NCBI GenBank assembly: GCA_963698165.1
Contig: CAVOPT010000021.1
Location: 13,460-77,459, forward strand
DNA: 64,000 nucleotides
Direction: 5' to 3'
DNA from: JAAYUJ01 sp963698165
GTDB lineage: Bacteria > Desulfobacterota > Syntrophobacteria > Syntrophobacterales > Syntrophobacteraceae
The notes under the pieces are model-generated. The model was not told where the DNA came from. It searched no databases and saw only the letters and a program-made list of their open reading frames with translations. Made by a program: the position numbers and the translations under genes. Below are positions 56,839 to 64,000 of this stretch, piece after piece; position 1 is the stretch's first letter; each line of letters begins with the position of its first letter.

Positions 56839-57326
56839 TCAGAAGACCCTCCGGTCAAGGCTGCGATACTGGACGGCTTCCAGGACGTGGTGGTGGGCGA
56901 TGTCCGCCTCGTGCTCCAGGGTCCGCGATGGTGCGGGCGACCTTGAGAATCCTGTGATAGGCCCTGGCGCTCAATCCCAGTTGCCGCATCGCCTGATTGA
57001 GAGGCTCCTGCGGTTGGCCGTCGAGTGCGCAGTGCCTGCGCATCTGCTTGGGCTTCATCATGGCGTTGCAGTAAAAGGCTTCACGACGGGACCGATCCAG
57101 CTGAATCCGTCGGGCTTCCGCCACCCGCTGGCGGATGGCCGAGGATGATTCCTGAGGCTCCTTCGACTGCAAATCTTCGTGGCGCGCGGCGGGAACCTCG
57201 ATGTGTTGGTCGATGCGATCCAGTATGGGGCCGGAGACTTTTCCCTTGTACCGTTGGACCTGGATGGAAGAACATCGGCAGGGTTGAACCGGATCTCCCC
57301 AGTAGCCGCAGGGGCATGCCTGCGTT
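56839..57326 (-). pseudogene. C-terminal ComM (YifB, Mg-chelatase-like) fragment
   Basis: The frame starts at CPCGYWGDPVQPCRC and continues VQRYKGKVSGPILDRIDQHIEV (given as VQRYKGKVSGPI and LDRIDQHIEV), RHCALDG and LSARAYHRILKVARTIAD. This is the last third of the AAA+ ComM/YifB protein. The N-terminal Lon-like domain and Walker motifs are absent. Near 56930 one extra C shifts the frame; the restored reading HHVLEAVQYRSLDR ends at 56839. The upstream break is at the 29-bp repeat. Confidence 0.75.
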
Positions 57327-57343
57327 GCCATTCTGCAAAGTCG
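57315..57343 (+). repeat. 29-bp repeat, copy 2
   Basis: Identical to 55312-55340. It lies at the junction between the comM fragment on its left and the XRE regulator on its right and provides that gene's start codon. Confidence 0.8.
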
Positions 57344-57783
57344 AGCTCAAAGCCCCTAAACCCTTGTCCCGTCTCTATCCGCGAAAACTGATCACCCTCG
57401 GCGATCACCTGCGCAAAAAACGCCTCGACCTCAATCTCCTCCAGAAAGACGCGGCCAAAATCCTCGGAGCCGATGACTTGTCGATAGTGAACTGGGAGAA
57501 GAACCGGACTGAGCCTTCGCTTGAATTCCTGCCCAGAATCGCAGACTTCCTGGGGTATGTGCCACTTCCTATTCTACCGGAAGAACCCGGCAAGAGAATA
57601 GTGGTTTATCGAAGGCTCATGGGCTTGGGCCAGGAAAAGCTCGCCAGGTTATTGGGAGTTGATCCCGGGACGTTGGGGAAATTGGAGAAAGGAAAGCTCT
57701 TGAGTCCAGAGCTTCAATGGAAACTATCCGCACATCTCATTGAGGCGCTTCAGGAATCATCCCTTGGCAAAAAAAGTCGCTGA
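57316..57783 (+). CDS. XRE-family regulator with two HTH segments
   Basis: The product is 155 residues starting MPALPFCKVELKAPKP. A first helix-turn-helix (TLGDHLRKKRLDLNLLQKD, then LSIVNWEKNRTEPSL) is followed by a second (GLGQEKLARLLGVDPGTLGKLEKG). This two-HTH design is common among small regulators in Desulfobacterota. No partner toxin is next to it. A truncated relative lies at 51152-51223. The start lies within the 29-bp repeat and has no strong ribosome site. Confidence 0.7.
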   Translation: MPALPFCKVELKAPKPLSRLYPRKLITLGDHLRKKRLDLNLLQKDAAKILGADDLSIVNWEKNRTEPSLEFLPRIADFLGYVPLPILPEEPGKRIVVYRRLMGLGQEKLARLLGVDPGTLGKLEKGKLLSPELQWKLSAHLIEALQESSLGKKSR

Positions 57784-58196
57784 TGGTGGCAATCTGATCT
57801 CACCAGGGGAGCCACCGTTCGAGTGGACTGACAGGCTGGCCGGGATGAGCGAGCGAACCCTTTTCAGGTCCTTCAGGGTGAGCCAACAATCAGCCGGACT
57901 GCGAGGGTCGGCTAGCATCGAAAAATCCTGATGCTCGACAAAAAGCGGCAAGAAAGCTATAGATGCTCTTGAGGTTACCGGATATTCTGTCGTGGAGAAC
58001 TCTACGGAAGGTGTTGCCAGGGCACGGTTCGAGGATCGTGAATTGGTTTGCATGTTTCAAAAGCCATAGAAAGGTTCCCTGAAGAACATAGAATTGTGGT
58101 CAAGATGCTTTGGGATGCATTTCTCATGAAGAAACAAGTCCAGGCCCTGGCTGTCAGATGAAAGTCAAGAGATTGCAGAAAATATACAGGCAAATA
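57784..58196. other. Gap with small relic frames
   Basis: About 410 bases. One short plus-strand reading (near 57950-58068) ends YSVVENSTEGVARARFEDREL and a stop (quoted only in part: YSVVENSTEG, ARFEDREL), and another has an AraC-like RLAGMSERTLFRSF string near 57837. Neither has a start or a full domain. They look like decayed genes. Confidence 0.35.
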
Positions 58197-58391
58197 ATGC
58201 AGGAGCAGACACTCATCGAGAAGATCCGAGCCCTTCCGCCGGAAAGAGTTGCCGAGGTGGAAGATTCTGTGGATTTCTTGCGCCACCGGGATGAGGACCG
58301 CCGGCTGGTAAAAGCTGCGGCCAAACTCTCGGAGAGCGCCTTCCAAAAAGTGTGGGACAACCCGGACGATGCCGACTATGACCGACTATGA
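58197..58391 (+). CDS. Putative antitoxin of a MazF-type pair
   Basis: The product is 64 residues: MQEQTLIEKIRALPPERVAE, then VDFLRHRDEDRRLVKAAAKLSE and a C-terminal acidic tail (DNPDDADYDRL). The N-terminal part resembles DUF2281/AbrB-associated antitoxins. The stop overlaps the ATG of a MazF-like frame by 14 bases, the usual antitoxin-toxin layout. The toxin is broken after about 14 codons, so this is an orphan antitoxin. Confidence 0.6.
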   Translation: MQEQTLIEKIRALPPERVAEVEDSVDFLRHRDEDRRLVKAAAKLSESAFQKVWDNPDDADYDRL

Positions 58392-58420
58392 GTTCGGCGA
58401 TGTTGTCCTCGTTCCTTTGA
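58378..58420 (+). pseudogene. MazF/PemK toxin, N-terminal stub
   Basis: The frame begins MTDYEFGDVVLVPF, a perfect MazF/PemK opening, and then loses homology at about 58418, where inverted primase-derived sequence starts. The toxin is inactive. Confidence 0.55.
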
Positions 58421-58538
58421 AGGGACAGATGCCAAGAAAGCTCTTGCCGTTCTTTTTGAGTGCGATGCCCCTTGAGCACACCAGCTCCACCAGGTCAACG
58501 CTTCGCTTGATCGCCTCGATTCTCTCCCTTTCGATCAT
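58386..58538 (-). pseudogene. CHC2 zinc-finger primase N-terminal fragment
   Basis: The 50-residue minus-strand frame begins MIERERIEAIKRSVDLVELV, then KKNGKSFLGICPF, which matches the start of DnaG-like CHC2 primases up to the second zinc ligand, and then runs into the mazF stub and stops. AAGAAGAG precedes the ATG. It is a rearrangement scar, perhaps from an integrative element. Confidence 0.55.
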
Positions 58539-58749
58539 CTCTTCTTTCTCCCCGTCGTCTTTTCCGCCTTTGTCTTCAGGAACTTGACAGGACCCTCCCA
58601 GAAAACTCGGGGAACATTGCGGGGATAGGAAATGCCTAAAGTGTCACCCGGTGTCAACACAAGAAACTTGATCGAAATCCAGAATGAGGCCATATTGTGC
58701 TATGTTTATGGTTAAATTGACCTATAGGGTGAGAATATTAGGAGCATCG

Positions 58750-59124
58750 ATGACCTTAGGGGAGAGAATGAAACGGCTGAGGCAGGAGCGGGGATGGTCC
58801 CAGGGCCAGCTCGCCCAGAAACTCAAAGTGCACCAGAAGCAGATCTCGGGCTACGAGCGAGGTGTCCGCCTTCCTTCCACGGACCTTCTCATCCGAATAG
58901 CCGAGCTCTTTACCGTCTCCCTCGACTATCTCGCTTTTGATAACCGTGAGGAAATCCGCCGGGTGCAGATAGGAGATCTGGATCTCCTGCAGAAGCTCGA
59001 AGAACTCGACAGGTTCTCCGAGCAGGACAAGGCCACCATCAAGGCGGTGCTTGATACTTTCATCCTCAAGAACCGCTTCCAGAATCTGGCCTCGTCAACC
59101 GACAATCATGCCGCCCGCGGGTGA
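58750..59124 (+). CDS. XRE-family transcriptional regulator
   Basis: The product is 124 residues. It has a classical Xre helix-turn-helix (LGERMKRLRQERGWSQGQLAQ, quoted as RMKRLRQERGWSQGQLA, then VHQKQISGYERGVRLPS) and an alpha-helical C terminus (LLQKLEELDRFSEQDKATIK) for dimerisation. AGGAG lies five bases before ATG 58750; an earlier in-frame start is less likely. The ParDE-like pair follows 32 bases downstream and may be regulated by it. Confidence 0.85.
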   Translation: MTLGERMKRLRQERGWSQGQLAQKLKVHQKQISGYERGVRLPSTDLLIRIAELFTVSLDYLAFDNREEIRRVQIGDLDLLQKLEELDRFSEQDKATIKAVLDTFILKNRFQNLASSTDNHAARG

Positions 59125-59156
59125 TGCCAGATAGCCCGCGAGCCAGGAGATCGTGA

Positions 59157-59345
59157 ATGCAAGTGGAAACCGTAAAAGACCAAGCCTACCGACTGGTGGA
59201 GGATTTGCCCGATTCGGCAACCTGGGAGGACCTCATGTACCGCATCTATGTCCGACAGGCCATTGAAGCGGGCATGAAGGACAGTGACGAGGGCCGAACG
59301 GTGGATGTCAAAGAAGTCCGCAGAAGGTTCGGTTTGCCGGCATGA
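59157..59345 (+). CDS. Antitoxin of a ParE-type pair
   Basis: The product is 62 residues: VETVKDQAYRLVEDLPDSAT, then WEDLMYRIYVRQAIEAGMKD and GRTVDVKEVRRRFGL. This is the typical addiction-module antitoxin that precedes RelE/ParE toxins in Desulfobacterota and cyanobacteria. The stop overlaps the toxin ATG (ATGA). Confidence 0.8.
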   Translation: MQVETVKDQAYRLVEDLPDSATWEDLMYRIYVRQAIEAGMKDSDEGRTVDVKEVRRRFGLPA

Positions 59346-59629
59346 AGGTGCACTGGACCAAGAACGCCATCGAGCACCTGGCCAACATCTATGAGTACAT
59401 TGCTCTTAATTCCGCCATCTATGCCAAAGGGATGGTGGACAAAATCACGCGCCGTTCCGAGCAGGTCGCCGACCATCCCTTCTCTGGCCGGAAGGTTCCC
59501 GAATACGACGCTGAAGATATCCGTGAGCTCATAGAAGCGCCGTACCGTATCATCTACAGGATAAAGTCCGATCGAATCGATGTGCTCGCCGTCATCCATG
59601 CGGCACAGCTACTGCCCGATACCATGTAA
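59342..59629 (+). CDS. parE: RelE/ParE-family toxin
   Basis: The product is 95 residues: VHWTKNAIEHLANIYEYIAL, then RSEQVADHPFSGRKVPEY, then IRELIEAPYRIIYRI and DVLAVIHAAQLLP. This is the complete ParE fold, including the conserved Arg and Tyr of RIIYRI. It is translationally coupled to the antitoxin. A truncated relative at 55313-55501 shares its C-terminal two thirds. Family toxins act on gyrase or on mRNA; which applies here cannot be read. Confidence 0.85.
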   Translation: MKVHWTKNAIEHLANIYEYIALNSAIYAKGMVDKITRRSEQVADHPFSGRKVPEYDAEDIRELIEAPYRIIYRIKSDRIDVLAVIHAAQLLPDTM

Positions 59630-59738
59630 AAACTTGAAATGGAACACCCTTCAAGGGGTGCGCACGGGCATGGCCCCGGGAGGGCTGCCTTCGTCGGCTT
59701 CGGGATCTCTGGGAGCTTCGCCTTTGCGGGAAGTCGCC

Positions 59739-61504
59739 CAGCAATTCCCGGATACATCCAAAATACAGTCCTGGTCTACGATTTGAGCGAAGTCTTTCGT
59801 AAACTTTTTGGATCCTTCCCGAGTACTGTGACGGGAGCCGTCAGTTTTCTATCGGGGCACGTCGGTTTTCGCTGGACACTCTCCTGGCTTTCCGATAGCA
59901 TACCGTCCCGTGAAGACGTCGTGCGCCCCCAATCCCAACGATCCCGAGAAGGTCCTGCCGACACGGGCCAGGGTCAGAAAGCACCTGAGTGCCGATGCCT
60001 TGCTGCAAACGGTGCACGGCTGCTTTCACAAGGTCAAGGACCCTCGGACCGGCACACCGGACATCAGCCTGAGCGATGCTCTGATGTCGGGTTACGCCGT
60101 CTTCTCATTGAAGGATCCAAGCCTCCTGGCCTTTGACAGACGCCGCAAGGAAGAACCCCACAACCTCAGGAGCATCTTCCATATCCTGAGGATTCCCAGC
60201 GACACCCAGATGCGCTCGATCCTCGACGAGGTCAATCACGAGGAGTTGCGCCGCTGCTTCAAGGCCGTTTTCTCCAGCCTGCAGAGGGGAAAGGCCCTCG
60301 AGGAGATGGAATACCTCGACGGCCATTACCTCATGCTCATGGACGGCACCCAGTACTTTTCATCCGAAAAGCTCCATCCCCCTTCTGCATGGAGAAGACA
60401 AACTCATCAGGCGTAACCAGCTACTACCTCCAGACCCTTGGAGCGGTTCTCGCGCATCCCGACCGCAAAGAGGTGATCCCTCTCATGCCCGAGCCGATTT
60501 CCAAGCAGGACGGACAGACCAAGAACGACAGCGAGATCAATGCGAGCAAGCGGTTCATCTCCAAATTCCGCAAGGACCATCCCCACCTCAAGGTCATTGT
60601 CTGCCAGGATGCCATCAGCCCCAACGGCCCTTACATCCGTTTTCTCCAGGAGCGCAACTGCCGCTTCATTCTCTCCGTGAAGGAAACCGACCATGCCTAC
60701 CTCTTCAAGCACTTCGATGCTGCCGTCGAGGGAGGAGAAGCAGGCGAGCTCATTTTCGATGATCCTGATGACCCTGAGAAGATCCACTGCCTGAGATGGG
60801 CAAACGGGCTTTCCATCAACGCCTCCCACAAGGACATCCGGGTCAACCTCCTGGAATACTGGGAACTGCGAGGCAAGGAGAAAAAACACTTTGCCTGGGT
60901 CACGGACTTTACCCTCACCTCGGATAACGCCTTTGAGATTGGGCGCGGTGGAAGGGCCAGGTGGAAGGTTGAGAACGAAACCTTCAACACCCTTAAGAAC
61001 CAGGGTTACAACTACGAGCACAACTACGGTCTGGGGGGCAGGTACCTCAGCATGGTCTTTGTGACCCTCATGATGCTCGCCTTCCTGGTGGACCAGACCC
61101 AGCAGCTCTGCTGCTCTCTTTTCCAATCCGCATGGAAGAAGGTCGGCAGCAAAAAGGCTCTATGGGAGACCATCCGGGCCCTCTTCCACTGTTTTCTCTT
61201 CCATTCGATGGAGATGATCTATGCGGCCATAGCCTACGGCTTCCAAAGGGATCGGCCCGTGATCCTATGGGACGATTCATAGCTCACGAGAATCCCTAAA
61301 ACCCCATCAACAGCCTTCCCTAATCCGACAAGCCTTGCGGAATCTCGGGAGCTCGATGCCCTCAGGTCTCCGCCAAGGTAACTTATTGCCCGACCACGGC
61401 TTAGAGCCATCCCCTTTCAGTTCAAATACACCTGCCTCCCCCTCTCCTGAGCCCATGGCGACACCAAGCCGCAGCTCCTAGGGGTGGCTCCGGGAATTGC
61501 TGGA
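59739..61504 (+). mobile_element. Insertion sequence with perfect ends
   Basis: The 1766-bp element has 14-bp perfect inverted ends (CAGCAATTCCCGGA at 59739-59752, its complement at 61491-61504). It is flanked by a 9-bp direct duplication GAAGTCGCC (59730-59738 and 61505-61513), so insertion is recent. It carries one DDE-type transposase gene, now frameshifted. The family could not be assigned with confidence. Confidence 0.9.
59910..61282 (+). pseudogene. IS transposase, one frameshift
   Basis: The N-terminal part reads RKHLSADALLQTVHGCFHKV, then ISLSDALMSGYAVFSLKDPS and LDGHYLMLMDGTQYFSSEK with the first catalytic Asp. Near 60385 one base is lost; the rest continues in the next frame from about 60389 (MEKTNSSGVTSYYLQTLG, then VCQDAISPNGPYI with the second Asp) to ARWKVENETFNTLKNQGYN with the likely catalytic Glu. 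The DDE set is present but the frame is broken unless rescued by slippage. Confidence 0.8.
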
Positions 61505-61595
61505 AGTCGCCTCGCTTCAGCACTGAACTCCTCATTAGCCTTTAGGACCGACGCCATGTCCTACGTCGATACCCCATCTTGCTGTGCCACCAGAT

Positions 61596-62030
61596 CTACT
61601 GCCCTTGTTTGAATAAAGCCCTAAACTTGAGTAATACTAAGTCTCCCAAAAGCTTAACTGCAAATGAAGGCCTATAAAGTTTGAATGCATTCTCTATCTG
61701 TCTAATTTCGTTTGTTGCGTCTTCAGTTTTCTTAGGCCCAATCCAGTATCTACTATTGTCACCGTATGGTTCCCACACAATGAAATCCTTGTTTAAGTAC
61801 ATGAATTCTACGTGAATATCACTTGGAGAGCCAAACAACCTTCTCTTGCGAACATTAGAGACACCTGAAATGGTGATAAGGACAGCCATTATTTTGCGCA
61901 GCCCTATATATGCATTTTCTATTTCAAAGGCTAATAGGCGCCCGTCTTTAGAATATATCGGATATGTGTCCAGTTTCTTTCTCCAGAATGCAGCGCTACT
62001 GACATCCACAACCACTGCCGCCAGCTGCAC
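61596..62030 (-). CDS. Putative immunity protein for the distal Rhs module
   Basis: The product is up to 144 residues: LDTYPIYSKDGRLLAFEIEN, then NVRKRRLFGSPSDIHVEF and NKDFIVWEPYGDNSRYWIGP. The small soluble protein directly follows an Rhs toxin tip and overlaps its end by 35 bases, the usual place for a cognate immunity gene. The true start may lie inside, nearer LDTYP. The family is of unknown function; immunity is inferred from position. Confidence 0.55.
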   Translation of the reverse strand: MQLAAVVVDVSSAAFWRKKLDTYPIYSKDGRLLAFEIENAYIGLRKIMAVLITISGVSNVRKRRLFGSPSDIHVEFMYLNKDFIVWEPYGDNSRYWIGPKKTEDATNEIRQIENAFKLYRPSFAVKLLGDLVLLKFRALFKQGQ

Positions 62031-62631
62031 CAGCAGCTGTCACACCCCCAGCGTAAGTATTAACGTAGGGATTTGTTCTTCCCGCTGCAGCCCTAAGAGC
62101 TTCATCTGTGGCATACTTTGACAAATCAGGTGGCCTCCAGTTTTTGCCTGCACCAAGTCTAAACGCGTTTTTCAACCCTGACCTAAAGGCAGACGCCGCT
62201 GCACCAGAAGATGCAAGAACAGAATAACCTTTCGCCACTGCTCCATAAGCCAACCTACTGGAACCGATAGCAAATGACGTCCAACCGCCGTACCGATATG
62301 CGCTAGAACATGGATCCACACCACCAATACCTAATGCATCCCGCAAATCGTCACCAAAACCCCATAGCAATGCATCCCCAAGACCTGCAGAGAAATCAAC
62401 CCAGCTATCCGGTAGCAAAGGCATATCCTCGACTCCAAACAAGCCGTACGGGTCGATCATGTTGATAGGATCATTTTGGACATACACATAAGGATTAATC
62501 CCTCCAGCCAGCCCAATCGGGTCCGCCGTGAGGTACCTTCCGGTCTTGGGATCGTAGTACCGGTGCCAGTTGTAATGTAACCCGGTCTCACTGTCGTAGT
62601 ATTGGCCCCGGAACCTGAAATTGTTCACCAC
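61996..62631 (-). CDS. Orphan Rhs C-terminal toxin module
   Basis: The frame (211 residues) begins in the Rhs core end: FRGQYYDSETGLHYNWHRYY, then DPIGLAGGINPYVYVQNDP and DPYGLFG, where the polymorphic toxin tip starts. The tip (about 145 residues, AGLGDALLWGFGDDL, then GYSVLASSGAAASAFRSG, ending GGSGCGCQ) has no recognised toxin family. There is no start codon with a ribosome site; the core sequence begins right after the upstream immunity gene's stop. It is a silent cassette that can recombine with the full-length Rhs gene. Confidence 0.7.
   Translation of the reverse strand: MVNNFRFRGQYYDSETGLHYNWHRYYDPKTGRYLTADPIGLAGGINPYVYVQNDPINMIDPYGLFGVEDMPLLPDSWVDFSAGLGDALLWGFGDDLRDALGIGGVDPCSSAYRYGGWTSFAIGSSRLAYGAVAKGYSVLASSGAAASAFRSGLKNAFRLGAGKNWRPPDLSKYATDEALRAAAGRTNPYVNTYAGGVTAAGAAGGSGCGCQ
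62491..62599 (-). repeat. Rhs core direct repeat, copy 2
   Basis: About 109 bp similar (roughly 85 percent by eye) to 63892-64000, encoding YDxETGLHYNWHRYYDP to NPYVY. It gives the homology needed to swap toxin tips. Confidence 0.75.
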
Positions 62632-62684
62632 GGTGGATCGGGGGTTGACGTCGGTTTCCAGTATTGGCCGCAGATGATCTTCTC

Positions 62685-63254
62685 TTATTTAAGTTGACCA
62701 GCGCTTCTTAGCTTTCTAATATCAACGAGCGCATTACCGGTCATCACCTCATGGATGTAATCTTTGAGATCTTGAGGAATTGCAGCAGAATCCTTTATCT
62801 CAGCAAGAAAGGCATGAACTGACTCATCCTCGAAATTCTCTTGTAGTTTTGTATTCCATTCATATGGAGGAAAGACCGCAATCCTAAAGAGTTGAGATGA
62901 TATTTGATGCCCTTCAACCATTATCAGGAGCCTCTTTCCAAACAACAAGAACTCGTTCAGCAGCAGATTCTGCATTGTGAACGCTGCAATCTGTTTTTGA
63001 GTGTCGGTCAATTTTTCACACTGTAATGTTTTCAATATCATTTCCAGGTTCTTGTGCGGATTTGAATAGATATCTCTGAATCTAGAAGAGCGAAACAACT
63101 CGCCAGCGAATGTTAAGTCGACGACCTCGGCCTCAATGGATATCATTTCTTCTTCCAGACCACACGTGGTATTTTCCTGAGCTAATCCAATGCCTATCAG
63201 CAGCAAAGCTCCCAGCATGCATGGATTTAGTAGCATGAAAGTCTTTCCACTCAT
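62685..63254 (-). CDS. Secreted putative immunity protein
   Basis: The product is 189 residues with a signal peptide (MLLNPCMLGALLLIGIGLAQ) and a mostly helical mature part (LEMILKTLQCEKLTDTQKQI, then NLLLNEFLLFGKR). It lies 124 bases after the Rhs tip that carries a cell-wall-amidase-like domain. A periplasmic immunity protein is what such an effector would need, as in Tae-Tai pairs. No family was recognised; the assignment rests on position and export signal. Confidence 0.55.
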   Translation of the reverse strand: MSGKTFMLLNPCMLGALLLIGIGLAQENTTCGLEEEMISIEAEVVDLTFAGELFRSSRFRDIYSNPHKNLEMILKTLQCEKLTDTQKQIAAFTMQNLLLNEFLLFGKRLLIMVEGHQISSQLFRIAVFPPYEWNTKLQENFEDESVHAFLAEIKDSAAIPQDLKDYIHEVMTGNALVDIRKLRSAGQLK

Positions 63255-63378
63255 TTGTTAGATCTCCTAAGCGCCTCAGAGTTGCGTTTGGTTCTTTTCA
63301 AGGAGGAGGGGATCAAATCAAATGATCTTGATCCCCTATTCTCGATGAAAGCTGCATACAGCTATTGTTCAACCCCGC

Positions 63379-64000
63379 TTATGGAAAACCAGGATTTGGG
63401 ATCCCACCAAAACTCGGCTCCTCACTTCTTCTGAATGTGGGTTTTTGAGATGGGCGAAAACCCCAACTGCCTTCAACCACCTCTGTCATCCCTGCCGAAG
63501 TAGTCTGATTCGTTCCAGTAACAACCCCTACATGTCCCGTAGCTCCAGGGGCAGTAACATCTCCAATAATTTCAGCAGCAATATCGCCTGGCCTGGGGTT
63601 TTCCACAACCTGCCAACCTGGGATGTAGAAACTTGGGTCAGCCCAGTCAGCGGCATTTGGGGGGTATTCCTTGAGCCATCCCCGCATCCGAGGACAACTT
63701 TCTCCGGCCTCATCCAATACGTCACACACGAAAAGGTTGCACTTATTGCTACCTTTGGGGAAGTTCCCTTTTGCTACATCATATGCCCACCGCTTGCTTC
63801 CAATATATTTCTTCGCAGTGTTTACGATTGCCTCGGCGTCCAACCCGAAGAAGTCTACTAGGTTTACTGGATTGTTATCCGCGTAAACATACGGATTGAT
63901 CCCCCCTGCCAGTCCAATCGGATCAGGCGTGAGGTATCTCCCGGTCTTCGGGTCGTAGTAGCGGTGCCAATTATAGTGCAACCCCGTCTCGGCGTCGTAG
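63379..64000 (-). CDS. Rhs protein, C-terminal end with NlpC/P60-like toxin tip (partial)
   Basis: The gene enters from beyond the right edge. The visible 206 residues begin in the Rhs core (YDAETGLHYNWHRYYDPKTG) and pass PDPIGLAGGINPYVYADNNP and DFFGLDAE into the tip. The tip reads TAKKYIGSKRWAYDV, then NKCNLFVCDVLDEAG with the likely catalytic Cys, PRPGDIAAEI and GHVGVVTG with the likely His. That is the pattern of NlpC/P60/CHAP peptidoglycan amidases. Delivery by a type VI or related secretion system is known for Rhs proteins and cannot be seen here. Confidence 0.75.
   Translation of the reverse strand, partial: YDAETGLHYNWHRYYDPKTGRYLTPDPIGLAGGINPYVYADNNPVNLVDFFGLDAEAIVNTAKKYIGSKRWAYDVAKGNFPKGSNKCNLFVCDVLDEAGESCPRMRGWLKEYPPNAADWADPSFYIPGWQVVENPRPGDIAAEIIGDVTAPGATGHVGVVTGTNQTTSAGMTEVVEGSWGFRPSQKPTFRRSEEPSFGGIPNPGFP
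63892..64000 (-). repeat. Rhs core direct repeat, copy 1
   Basis: Partner of 62491-62599. It lies in the last part of the Rhs core of the gene that enters from the right edge. Confidence 0.75.

Overview
The window looks like a chromosomal segment of a GC-rich Desulfobacterota-type anaerobe (sulfate reducer or syntroph of the Syntrophobacter kind). This is inferred from gene content: formate-tetrahydrofolate ligase with folD (methyl branch of the Wood-Ljungdahl pathway), an archaeal-type 3-dehydroquinate synthase II heading an aromatic operon, many histidine kinases, and the dnaN-gyrB-gyrA cluster. No rRNA, tRNA or CRISPR array was seen.

Region 1 (about 1-10.4 kb) reads as an integron cassette array without an integrase. 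Small minus-strand genes (NYN, SLOG, TPR, HigBA toxin-antitoxin, membrane protein, FG-GAP-like protein, TIR-propeller, HEPN-like) are mostly followed within about 35 bp by an imperfect palindrome with the R''/L''/L'/R' layout of attC sites. A group II intron 3' end abuts an attC-like core, and a Crp/Fnr regulator with an FMN-binding protein sits inside the array. Region 2 (10.4-25 kb, minus strand) holds a response-regulator remnant, a sensor kinase, lpdA-lipB-lipA, a redox/signalling operon (CheY, membrane rhodanese-receiver fusion, MauE-like, lipoprotein, TlpA-like) and the pyruvate dehydrogenase E1alpha-E1beta-E2 genes. LpdA, LipA and LipB supply the E3 subunit and the lipoyl cofactor for that complex.

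Region 3 (25-37.5 kb) holds folD and fhs on the minus strand, then dnaN, gyrB, gyrA and gpsA on the plus strand, followed by a frameshifted kinase. Region 4 (37.5-50.8 kb) holds a second, multiply frameshifted hybrid kinase. It is followed by the operon aroB'-pheA-aroD-aroE-aroA-dacB, which is preceded by a promoter, a 21-residue leader peptide with five Phe and two Tyr codons, and a terminator, so it is a clear attenuation system. A divergent rtcB / COG0523 GTPase / archease operon follows, behind a consensus promoter and a long structured leader.

Region 5 (50.8-64 kb) is accessory DNA. It contains truncated regulators, a secreted GH44 glycosidase, toxin-antitoxin genes and their debris (mazF, parE, comM and primase fragments), an insertion sequence with perfect 14-bp ends and a 9-bp target duplication, and an Rhs tip region in which two C-terminal toxin modules each have a likely immunity gene.
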